From positions 1 to 20,434 of the forward strand of contig CABRZO010000023.1 in assembly GCA_902475455.1 (NCBI GenBank): a stretch of DNA of 20,434 nucleotides, given 5' to 3'. The stretch is from an uncultured Eubacteriales bacterium. Its GTDB lineage: Bacteria > Bacillota > Clostridia > Oscillospirales > Oscillospiraceae. The first letter of the stretch is position 1; each line of letters begins with the position of its first letter. The position numbers were made by a program, and so were the translations under genes. Positions 7,556 through 13,040 of the stretch are shown here, piece by piece. The notes beneath the pieces are model-generated. The model worked only from the letters and a program-made list of their open reading frames with translations, had not been told where the DNA came from and searched no databases.

Positions 7556-8524
7556 TCAGCACAGGTCCTTTTTGATGCCCTCAGTGACCCGGTAGATGTC
7601 CTCCATGGTCTGGATTTTGCTGATCTCTGCCTTCCAGAACCCGGCGTAGGGCACCCCCTTCAGGTACCAGGCGTAATGCTTCCGGGCCTCCAGACAGGCG
7701 ATCTTCTCCCCCTTCTGCTCTTTCGCCAACTCAAACTGGCGCACCGCCGTGTCGCAGCGCTCCGAGAGCGGGGGCAGGGGCGGGATGGGCTCGCCCTCCA
7801 GGGCGGCTTTGGCCCGGGTGAACAGCCAGGGGTTGCCGAAGACACCCCGACCGATCATGGCCATGTCCGCCCCGGTGTAGTGGAGGATGTGGACCGCGTC
7901 CTCGGGCTCGGCGATGTCGCCGTTGGCGATGACCGGGATTTTGACGGCCTGCTTCACCAGCCGGATAATGTCCCAATCCGCCTTGCCGGCGTACATCTGG
8001 GCCCGGGTCCGGCCGTGGACCGCCACCGCGTCGGCCCCGGCGGCCTCCATCCGCTGGGCAAACTCCACGGCGTTGACGCTGCCCTTGTCCCAGCCCTTGC
8101 GGATTTTCACGGTCACCGGCTTACCGCAGGCCCCCTTCACCGCCCGGACGATCTGCTCCGCCAGCTCCGGGGTGCGCATGAGGCCGCTTCCGTCCCCGTG
8201 GGCGGCCACCTTGGGCACCGGGCAGCCCATGTTGATGTCGATGATGTCCGGGTCGGCCACCCGTGCCACCTTCTCCGCAGCCCGGGCCATGCAGTCCACG
8301 TCGCTGCCGAAGATCTGCACCGCCGCCGGGTGCTCCTCCGGCCCCAGCTCCATAATCTGCAGGGTCTTACGGTCCTGGAAGCACAGGGCCTTGGCGCTCA
8401 CCATCTCGGTGTAGGTATAGCCCGCCCCGGCCTGGCGGCAGATGGTGCGGAAGGCCAGGTCGGTGACCCCCGCCATGGGGGCCAGCGCCAGTTGGGATGA
8501 AATGGGGACGCCGCCGATGTTCAT
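7556..8524 (-). CDS. dusB: tRNA-dihydrouridine synthase (DusB type)
   Basis: The 322-residue FMN enzyme reduces specific uridines in the tRNA D-loop to dihydrouridine. The TIM barrel begins with the family signature APMAGVTDLAFR (residues 15-26). The catalytic cysteine is C101 in INMGCPVPKV, followed by GSGLM. HGRTRAQMYAGKADW and PVIANGDI (phosphate/FMN binding) are intact, as is GRGVFGNPW near the C-terminal helical domain. Length is normal. The ATG has GGAGGAG 9 bases upstream and a promoter at 8565-8593. In many Firmicutes this gene neighbours other housekeeping genes; here it heads a minus-strand run with the ECF sigma/anti-sigma pair. DusB rather than DusA/C is favoured by overall length and motifs. 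Confidence 0.93.
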   Translation of the reverse strand: MNIGGVPISSQLALAPMAGVTDLAFRTICRQAGAGYTYTEMVSAKALCFQDRKTLQIMELGPEEHPAAVQIFGSDVDCMARAAEKVARVADPDIIDINMGCPVPKVAAHGDGSGLMRTPELAEQIVRAVKGACGKPVTVKIRKGWDKGSVNAVEFAQRMEAAGADAVAVHGRTRAQMYAGKADWDIIRLVKQAVKIPVIANGDIAEPEDAVHILHYTGADMAMIGRGVFGNPWLFTRAKAALEGEPIPPLPPLSERCDTAVRQFELAKEQKGEKIACLEARKHYAWYLKGVPYAGFWKAEISKIQTMEDIYRVTEGIKKDLC

Positions 8525-8564
8525 AGGTTTAAACTCCTCCGATTACTTGCATTTGGTGGGTTTT

Positions 8565-8593
8565 ATTGTACCAGAAAACCCGCCCCGGCTCAA
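8565..8593 (-). promoter_or_regulatory. SigmaA-type promoter of dus, -35 inside a hairpin repeat
   Basis: On the minus strand, TTGAGC (8588-8593), a 17-base spacer and TACAAT (8565-8570), preceded by CTGG. The -35 lies at the tip of the palindrome CCCCGGCT/AGCCGGGG (8583-8600), one of two near-identical copies in this spacer. Confidence 0.65.
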
Positions 8594-8858
8594 GCCGGGG
8601 CACGCTTCTCAAAAATGCAAGCATTTTTGAGAGGGAATACAGGCCGCCGCAGCGCACTCGCTGCGCTCGCACGTTTGCGGCCTGAGAAGCGTTTTTTCCG
8701 AGGCGCATGTCCTCGGAAAAAACAGAATTTGATTTCATTTTGCCGCCTGCGGGCGGCAAAACTCTGCCGAGGGCTTTTGCCTCGTGCAAGGAAATCTGGC
8801 ACTCTTGCATCAGCATCCACTTTTATGACAGACTGCCCGCCCCGGCTCAAGCTGGGGC
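8579..8858. repeat. Pair of 23-bp palindromic direct repeats bracketing the multi-hairpin element
   Basis: The sequence CCCGCCCCGGCTCAAGC, then C or T, then GGGGC, occurs at 8579-8601 and 8836-8858, identical at 22 of 23 positions and 257 bases apart. Each copy folds into a hairpin. The inner edges nearly abut the multi-hairpin element at 8607-8835. The second copy extends to a longer stem, CCCGCCCC...GGGGCGGG, followed by TTTCC, and could act as a weak terminator. Confidence 0.6.
8607..8835 (-). repeat. Multi-hairpin structured element, copy 1 (minus strand)
   Basis: Read on the minus strand the segment starts CAGTCTGTC (8827-8835) and then shows four stems. A GCCGCC-based stem (8738-8761) is enclosed by CAGAGTT/AATTCTG. 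A 12-bp stem, TTTTTTCCGAGG with CCTCGGAAAAAA (8692-8722), has the loop ACATGCG. A GC-rich stem (8640-8684) and a terminal stem, TCTCAAAAATGC with GCATTTTTGAGA (8607-8632), follow. The order of stems, the loop ACATGCG, the linker AATTCTGT and the linker CTTCTCA recur in copy 2 at 17922-18131, while most stem sequences differ yet remain paired. That pattern suggests a structured RNA or a structured repeat family. No protein frame in it is convincing. Confidence 0.65.
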
Positions 8859-8879
8859 GGGTTTCCAGACATGGAAAAA

Positions 8880-8913
8880 GAGGCGAGACCCGGACACCAC
8901 CCGGGACGCGCCT
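8880..8913 (+). promoter_or_regulatory. Hairpin of peptide unit A
   Basis: GAGGCG (8880-8885) pairs with CGCCTC (8908-8913). Inside is CCCGG/CCGGG around the loop ACACCAC. The 13-base core CGGACACCACCCG is identical in unit B (9080-9092), and the base pair next to the core changes from C-G here to T-A there. It lies 24 bases before the ATG of the peptide frame. Confidence 0.45.
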
Positions 8914-8937
8914 CTCGTCCAAAAGAGAAGGAGAAAA

Positions 8938-9022
8938 ATGAAAAAGCTTGCTTGCCCTTGCGAGTATTAAGATAACAGAGAATTATTACAAAGATTCGCA
9001 CCCAGTTGTTACAAAAGAGTAA
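8938..9022 (+). pseudogene. Frame-broken copy of the small peptide gene (unit A)
   Basis: A Shine-Dalgarno (AAGGAG) precedes an ATG at 8938, but the frame stops after 10 codons (MKKLACPCEY). Removing four bases, TGCC at 8952-8955, makes the local sequence identical to unit B and opens a 26-codon frame ending at the TAA at 9020-9022. The restored product is MKKLALASIKITEN plus YYKDSHPVVTKE. It matches the unit B peptide at 16 of 26 residues, with MKKLALAS, YYK, P and VTK kept. The exact match of restored length supports a real coding past and a recent small insertion. No known family is recognised. Alternatively the 10-residue frame could be the functional one, for instance a short leader. Confidence 0.4.
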
Positions 9023-9068
9023 AGTTTCTCTAAAGGTGGCGTAAGAAAGACAGCAAAAGATAGAAAAA

Positions 9069-9103
9069 GAGACGACCTTCGGACACCACCCGATGATCGC
9101 CTC
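9069..9103 (+). promoter_or_regulatory. Hairpin of peptide unit B
   Basis: GAGACGA (9069-9075) pairs with TCGCCTC (9097-9103) with one mismatch. Inside, CGG/CCG and a T-A pair close the same ACACCAC loop as in unit A. It stands 19 bases before the ATG at 9123. Confidence 0.4.
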
Positions 9104-9122
9104 AAATTCTAAAGAGGGGAAA

Positions 9123-9203
9123 ATGAAAAAGCTTGCTCTTGCGAGTATGATAATAGCAAGGACTTATTACAAAAATGCTGGTCCAAATGTTACAAAAGTA
9201 TGA
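9123..9203 (+). CDS. Unrecognised 26-residue peptide (unit B)
   Basis: A short frame, ATG 9123 to TGA 9201-9203, has the ribosome binding site AAAGAGGGG just upstream. The product is MKKLALASMIIART followed by YYKNAGPNVTKV: basic start, short hydrophobic stretch, then a polar tail with a YYK motif and VTK. It is too short and too weakly hydrophobic to be a clear membrane toxin, and has no cysteine or recognised signal-peptidase site. Support for coding is that a tandem second copy (unit A) encodes a related peptide of the same length once a 4-base insertion is removed. A conserved hairpin precedes both. It converges on tadA, whose stop is 16 bases further on. Candidates include a leader peptide, a signalling peptide or a small regulatory protein; I cannot choose. 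Confidence 0.42.
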   Translation: MKKLALASMIIARTYYKNAGPNVTKV

Positions 9204-9218
9204 AATGCAAAAAATATT

Positions 9219-9698
9219 TCATTGTCCCCGGCTTTTTCCGGTCTGTTCCCGGCGCCGGGCGAAGAAATCCTGGAGCAGGGCCAGACACTCTTGCTCTTTC
9301 ACACCGCCGTAGAGGGCGGGGTGGCACTCAAAATCCTCCTCGGTCAGGGCCAGAAAACTGCCGCAGCAGCCCGCCCGGGGGTCGAAGGCCCCGAAGACCA
9401 CCTGACTGAGCCGGCTCTGGAGGATGGCCCCGGTGCACATGGGGCAGGGCTCCAAGGTGACGAAGAGGGTGCAGCCGGCCAGCCGCCAGTTGCCCAGAGT
9501 TTCACAGGCCTGCCGGATGGCCAGCAGTTCCGCATGGGCGGTGGCGTCGGCGTCGGTCTCCCGGCGATTAAAACCCCGGCCGATGATGTTTCCCTCTTTC
9601 ACCACCAGGGCCCCCACCGGAATCTCCCCCAGCTCCGATGCCTGCCTTGCCAGGTCCAGGGCCTGGTCCATATACGCTTCCCACTGTTCCGGATTCAT
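9219..9698 (-). CDS. tadA: tRNA-specific adenosine deaminase
   Basis: The 159-residue zinc deaminase converts A34 to inosine in the anticodon of tRNA-Arg(ACG), allowing decoding of CGU, CGC and CGA. The catalytic HAE motif is at H55-E57 (TAHAELLAI) and the second zinc motif at C85/C88 (PCPMCTGAI). The Firmicute-type core GEIPVGALVV is present. The start at 9698 is preferred: GGAGG lies 9 bases upstream, whereas the in-frame ATG at 9725 would be only a few bases from the expected transcription start. The frame ends with a basic tail (ARRREQTGKSRGQ). It has its own promoter at 9737-9765 and is divergent from prmA. Confidence 0.94.
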   Translation of the reverse strand: MNPEQWEAYMDQALDLARQASELGEIPVGALVVKEGNIIGRGFNRRETDADATAHAELLAIRQACETLGNWRLAGCTLFVTLEPCPMCTGAILQSRLSQVVFGAFDPRAGCCGSFLALTEEDFECHPALYGGVKEQECLALLQDFFARRREQTGKSRGQ

Positions 9699-9736
9699 TC
9701 GTTGCCGCCTCCCGTTCCGGTTCATTTCGTGGGCCT

Positions 9737-9765
9737 ATTGTACCAGAGGGCTTCACCTGCCGCAA
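9737..9765 (-). promoter_or_regulatory. SigmaA-type promoter of tadA
   Basis: On the minus strand, TTGCGG (9760-9765), a 17-base spacer and TACAAT (9737-9742), with CTGG immediately before the -10. Its position supports the tadA start at 9698 rather than 9725. Confidence 0.72.
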
Positions 9766-9781
9766 GGGTTTCACCGGCCTC

Positions 9782-9810
9782 TTTTGTTCCCGGCGGGGAT
9801 ATGGTAGAAT
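9782..9810 (+). promoter_or_regulatory. Possible promoter of prmA
   Basis: TAGAAT (9805-9810), preceded by ATGG, is a good -10 lying 37 bases before the prmA ATG. The -35 is weak (TTTTGT at 9782-9787 with a 17-base spacer, or TTGTTC with 15). Confidence 0.5.
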
Positions 9811-9847
9811 AGACCGAGACTGAAACCTGTTGAAAAAGGAGAACCAT

Positions 9848-10819
9848 ATGGAACAGATCTGGCTGGAAGTGACCATTGACACCACCGCCGCCGGCATTGA
9901 GCCGGTGTGCGCCTATCTCACCGCCCTGGGGGTAGTGGGTCTGGTGGTGGAGGAAGAGGCGGACTTTGAGCAGTTCGCCGACGAGAACAAGAGCTGCTGG
10001 GACGAGGTAGACGGGGCCCTGAAGCAGAGCCGCCAAGGGGCCAACCGGGTGAAGTGCTACCTCACCGACGACGAGGACGGCCACGCCCGGCTGGAGGAGC
10101 TGAAAAGCGGTCTGCCCGCCTTCCGCTCCCGCACCGAGGCGGACTGCGGCAGCCTGGAGGTGACCACCCAGACCCTCCAGGAGGAGGACTGGGCCCACAA
10201 CTGGCAGAAGTATTATGAGGCATTCCCGGTGGGGGATAAGCTGTACATTGTCCCGGAGTGGGAGCGGGGCAACCCGGTGCCGGAGGGCCGGACGCCGGTG
10301 TATCTGAACCCGGGGCTCATCTTCGGCACCGGCAGCCACGGCACCACCCGGCTTTGCCTGGAGGGGCTGGAGCGCTATGTGGTGCCCGGCCGGCCGGTGC
10401 TGGACCTGGGCTGCGGCAGCGGTATTCTGGCTATTGCCGCCCTGGTGCTGGGGGCTTCCCAGGCCAAGGGCTGCGACATTGACCCCAAGGCGGTGAAGGT
10501 GGCCCAGGAGAACGCTGGCTTCAATGGTGTGGAGGACCGGCTGCAGGTGTTCTGCGGCGATGTCACCGGGGACGAGGCCCTGGTCCGGAACCTGGAGGGA
10601 AAATATCCCCTGGTGCTGGCCAACATTATCGCCGACGTGATTATCCCCCTATCCGGCCATGTGGGCCAGTTCCTGGCCCCCGACGGCGTGTTCCTGTGCT
10701 CCGGCATCATCGCCCACCGGGCGGAGGATGTGGAAAAGGCCCTGGAGAAAAACGGCTTTGCCATCTTCCGGCGCCAGGAACGGGAGGGCTGGGTGTCCTT
10801 CGCCGCCCGGCGGGGCTGA
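9848..10819 (+). CDS. prmA: Ribosomal protein L11 methyltransferase
   Basis: The 323-residue SAM-dependent enzyme trimethylates ribosomal protein L11. The start at 9848 (MEQIWLEV) follows AAAAAGGAGAA with normal spacing; an in-frame TTG at 9830 would place the ribosome binding site inside the gene. Residues 1-120 form the L11-recognition domain. The linker has the family signature PGLIFGTGSHGTTRLCLEGLE. The Rossmann methyltransferase domain begins at VLDLGCGSGILAIAALVLGA (SAM-binding motif I). The later motif VLANIIADVI is the expected NI.A motif. In many Firmicutes rsmE or dnaJ is adjacent; here prmA stands alone between tadA (divergent) and pta. Length and motifs are complete. Confidence 0.95.
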   Translation: MEQIWLEVTIDTTAAGIEPVCAYLTALGVVGLVVEEEADFEQFADENKSCWDEVDGALKQSRQGANRVKCYLTDDEDGHARLEELKSGLPAFRSRTEADCGSLEVTTQTLQEEDWAHNWQKYYEAFPVGDKLYIVPEWERGNPVPEGRTPVYLNPGLIFGTGSHGTTRLCLEGLERYVVPGRPVLDLGCGSGILAIAALVLGASQAKGCDIDPKAVKVAQENAGFNGVEDRLQVFCGDVTGDEALVRNLEGKYPLVLANIIADVIIPLSGHVGQFLAPDGVFLCSGIIAHRAEDVEKALEKNGFAIFRRQEREGWVSFAARRG

Positions 10820-10925
10820 GTGTGACGGGGGGGCTTTGGGATGCAAGCCCCGGTGAAAAGTGACACTTTCCCGCTGATTGTCCAGTCAAGCAGAATTTTT
10901 TGTGTGGAAAATCACCAATGCCCAC

Positions 10926-10954
10926 TTGCAATGGGTGGGAGATAGTGCTAAATT
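10926..10954 (+). promoter_or_regulatory. SigmaA-type promoter of pta
   Basis: TTGCAA (10926-10931), a 17-base spacer and TAAATT (10949-10954) give a 5' leader of about 47 bases. Upstream, at 10831-10852, a GGGGCTT/AAGCCCC hairpin without a T-run may end prmA transcription. Confidence 0.6.
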
Positions 10955-11007
10955 GTAAGTGTCGAAACCGACCGATGGGCCGGAGAAAATTTTTGGAGGA
11001 AGAAAAC

Positions 11008-11988
11008 ATGGATTTGTTTGAGACTTTGGTTGACACCCTGAAGAAGAACCCCAAGAAGATCGTGTTCACCGAGGGCACCGATGCCCGTATTCTGTCCGCC
11101 GCCGACCGTCTGATCAAGGCTGGCGACTTCCTGAAGCCCGTGCTGGTGGGCAATGTGGAGGCCGTAAAGGCCGCCGCTGCCGAGGGCGGCTTCTGCATCG
11201 ACGGCGCCGAGATCTATGATCCCGCCACCTATGCCGACATGGACAACATGGCCCAGACCATGTATGAGCTCCGCAAGGGCAAGATGGACATGGACACCGT
11301 CAAGGCCAACCTGCAGAAGGGCAACTACTTCGGCACCATGCTGGTGAAGATGGGCGTGGCCGACGCCCTGCTGGGCGGCGCTACTTACTCCACCGCCGAC
11401 ACCGTGCGCCCCGCCCTGCAGCTGATCAAGACCAAGCCCGGCAACAAGAACGTCAGCTCCTGCTTCATCCTGGTCCGGGAGAAGGACGGGGTGGAGGAGC
11501 GCATCGCCATGGGCGACTGCGCCATCCAGATCGCCCCCGATGAGGACGCCCTGGTGGAGACCGCCGTGGAGACCGCCAAGACCGCCGCTTACTTCGGCAT
11601 CGACCCCAAGGTGGCCATGCTGAGCTATTCCACCAAGGGCAGCGGCAAGGGCGACGACGTGACCAAGGTTGCCAACGCCACCGCCAAGATCAAGGCCGCT
11701 CATCCCGAGCTGAAGGTGGACGGCGAGATGCAGTTCGACGCCGCCGTGTCCCCTGTGGTGGGCCAGCTGAAGTTCCCCGGCTCCCCCGTCGCCGGCCAGG
11801 CCAACACCTTCATCTTCCCGGAGATCCAGTCCGGCAACATCGGCTACAAGATTGCCCAGCGTCTGGGCGGCTTCGCCGCTTACGGCCCCATCCTGCAGGG
11901 CCTGAACGCCCCCATCAACGACCTGTCTCGGGGCTGCGACGCCGACGAGGTCTACAAGATGGCTCTGATCACCGCCGCTCTGGCCTGA
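11008..11988 (+). CDS. pta: Phosphate acetyltransferase
   Basis: The 326-residue cytoplasmic enzyme interconverts acetyl-CoA plus phosphate and acetyl phosphate plus CoA. With acetate kinase it gives ATP from acetyl-CoA during fermentation. The start at 11008 (MDLFETLVDTL) has TGGAGGA 7 bases upstream; the 36 codons upstream of it in frame are not protein-like. Family marks are KIVFTEGTDARIL near the N-terminus, YFGTMLVKMGVADALLGGATYSTAD in the middle, LSYSTKGSGKGDDV and DGEMQFDAAV, and a C-terminal IGYKIAQRLGGFAAYGPILQG. It is the short Pta form (about 330 residues) without the N-terminal DRTGG-type domain. Phosphate butyryltransferase is a close relative, but the motifs favour Pta. No ackA is adjacent. 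Codon use is strongly biased, which suggests high expression. Confidence 0.95.
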   Translation: MDLFETLVDTLKKNPKKIVFTEGTDARILSAADRLIKAGDFLKPVLVGNVEAVKAAAAEGGFCIDGAEIYDPATYADMDNMAQTMYELRKGKMDMDTVKANLQKGNYFGTMLVKMGVADALLGGATYSTADTVRPALQLIKTKPGNKNVSSCFILVREKDGVEERIAMGDCAIQIAPDEDALVETAVETAKTAAYFGIDPKVAMLSYSTKGSGKGDDVTKVANATAKIKAAHPELKVDGEMQFDAAVSPVVGQLKFPGSPVAGQANTFIFPEIQSGNIGYKIAQRLGGFAAYGPILQGLNAPINDLSRGCDADEVYKMALITAALA

Positions 11989-12013
11989 TCCGCCCTCTAA
12001 CCTGAAACCAAAA

Positions 12014-12057
12014 CCGCCCCGGACGTTTTACAAAAACGTCCGGGGCGGATCTTTTTT
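12014..12057. terminator. Bidirectional terminator between pta and the AraC regulator
   Basis: A 16-bp perfect stem, CCGCCCCGGACGTTTT (12014-12029) with AAAACGTCCGGGGCGG (12033-12048), is followed by ATCTTTTTT on the plus strand. On the minus strand the stem is followed by TTTTGG. The minus-strand AraC stop codon overlaps its edge. Confidence 0.92.
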
Positions 12058-12886
12058 ACCGGAAATCCCGGGGGGCCACCCCGTAAGTCTTGCGGAAGCA
12101 GCGCAGAAAGGTGGAGTAGTCGGCAAAACCGCTGCTGCGGGCGGCGTCCCCCACGCTCTCCCCCTCCCGCAGCAGCTGGGCCGCCAGGATGAGCCGCTTT
12201 TGCAGCACATACTGGTGGATGGGGCAGCCGGTGATGGTCTTGAACCGGTGCATCAGCCAGCTGCGGCTGAGATAAAACCGCCGGCCCAGCTCCTCCACGC
12301 TGAGGTCCGCCGTCAGATTCCCGTTGATGTAGTCCAGAATTTCGTCAATTTTGGGATCGGAGCGGACGGCGCTCTCCCGCTGCTCCGGCGCTGCCTGGAG
12401 CACCCAGCGGTTGACCCATACCATCAGCTGCAAAAACAGCCCCTCGGACAGCACCTCCGACCCAAAGCCGCCGCCGCCGATCCCCTCCTCCAGGGTCCGG
12501 AGCAGCCCCAGCAGCTTGTCCTGATCGTAGCGGCCCCGGTCCAGCAGATAGGCGTTCTGCTGTCGGCAGCGGTCAAAGCAGTCCCCCAGCCCCTTCCGGT
12601 CCAGGGCCTCGGGCTGAATCCACAGGATGATCCGGGCATAGGGGGCCCCGGTGCCGATGACGGGCTGGTGGATGGCGTGGGCCGGGATCAGCAGCACATC
12701 GCCCCCCTTGAGCTCATACCCCCGGCCCTCCACCCGGTAGGTGACGGCCCCGGACAGGAACAGGATTAGCTTGTGGAATTCATGGTAATGATAGGCAAAG
12801 GTACCGCTCTCCCGGTCCTTCAGATGGAACAGCCGGAAGGGCTCCTTTAAATATCCTCGCTTGTCCGCCTGGTCCGGATTGAGCAT
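12056..12886 (-). CDS. AraC-family transcriptional regulator
   Basis: The 276-residue protein starts at 12886 (MLNPDQADKRGY), preceded by AAAAGGGGGCGG; an in-frame ATG at 12946 lies upstream of the promoter. The N-terminal cupin sensor domain (about 20-110) shows YHYHEFHKLILFLSG and GGDVLLIPAHAIHQP, typical of AraC regulators that bind a small ligand. The C-terminal pair of helix-turn-helix motifs (about 178-276) has LSVEELGRRFYLSRSWLMHRFK and the second-helix signature SVGDAARSSGFADYSTFLRCFRKTYGVAPRDF. It is divergent from the AGCS symporter gene with closely spaced promoters, so it probably regulates that gene and itself. The effector is unknown; an amino acid is a plausible guess from context only. 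Confidence 0.9.
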   Translation of the reverse strand: MLNPDQADKRGYLKEPFRLFHLKDRESGTFAYHYHEFHKLILFLSGAVTYRVEGRGYELKGGDVLLIPAHAIHQPVIGTGAPYARIILWIQPEALDRKGLGDCFDRCRQQNAYLLDRGRYDQDKLLGLLRTLEEGIGGGGFGSEVLSEGLFLQLMVWVNRWVLQAAPEQRESAVRSDPKIDEILDYINGNLTADLSVEELGRRFYLSRSWLMHRFKTITGCPIHQYVLQKRLILAAQLLREGESVGDAARSSGFADYSTFLRCFRKTYGVAPRDFR

Positions 12887-12917
12887 TTGACCCGCCCCCT
12901 TTTCTGGATTCCAGTCT

Positions 12918-12946
12918 AGGATACAGCACTTTTTGCAGGATAGCAA
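12918..12946 (-). promoter_or_regulatory. Promoter of the AraC regulator
   Basis: On the minus strand, TTGCTA (12941-12946), a 17-base spacer and TATCCT (12918-12923). It lies 14 bases from the -35 position of the divergent symporter promoter. Confidence 0.55.
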
Positions 12947-12959
12947 GGGGAATGTGCGC

Positions 12960-12988
12960 TACACTTTGGGAAAAAGACCGCCTATAAT
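12960..12988 (+). promoter_or_regulatory. Promoter of the AGCS symporter, weak -35
   Basis: A perfect TATAAT (12983-12988) has no good -35 (TACACT at 12960-12965 with a 17-base spacer). A strong -10 with a poor -35 fits activator control, possibly by the divergent AraC protein. Confidence 0.6.
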
Positions 12989-13040
12989 AAATCTGTTAAG
13001 AGAGAAAATATGCGAATATCCGAAAATGGAGGGGGATTTT

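Noticed and set aside
8590..8941. Several 95-110 codon frames on both strands in the multi-hairpin region
   Set aside because: Their translations are read through palindromes and Arg/Pro-rich repeats; the hairpin pattern and the second copy explain the sequence better than coding.
8870..9210. CRISPR-like array
   Set aside because: Only two long degenerate units with coding and hairpin parts; no short identical repeats with unique spacers and no cas genes.
9723..9725. Upstream ATG start for tadA
   Set aside because: It is within about 12 bases of the -10 box with no room for a ribosome binding site; the ATG at 9698 has GGAGG.
12989..13040. A glycine riboswitch before the AGCS symporter
   Set aside because: The leader after the promoter is only about 45 bases, too short, and shows no aptamer features.
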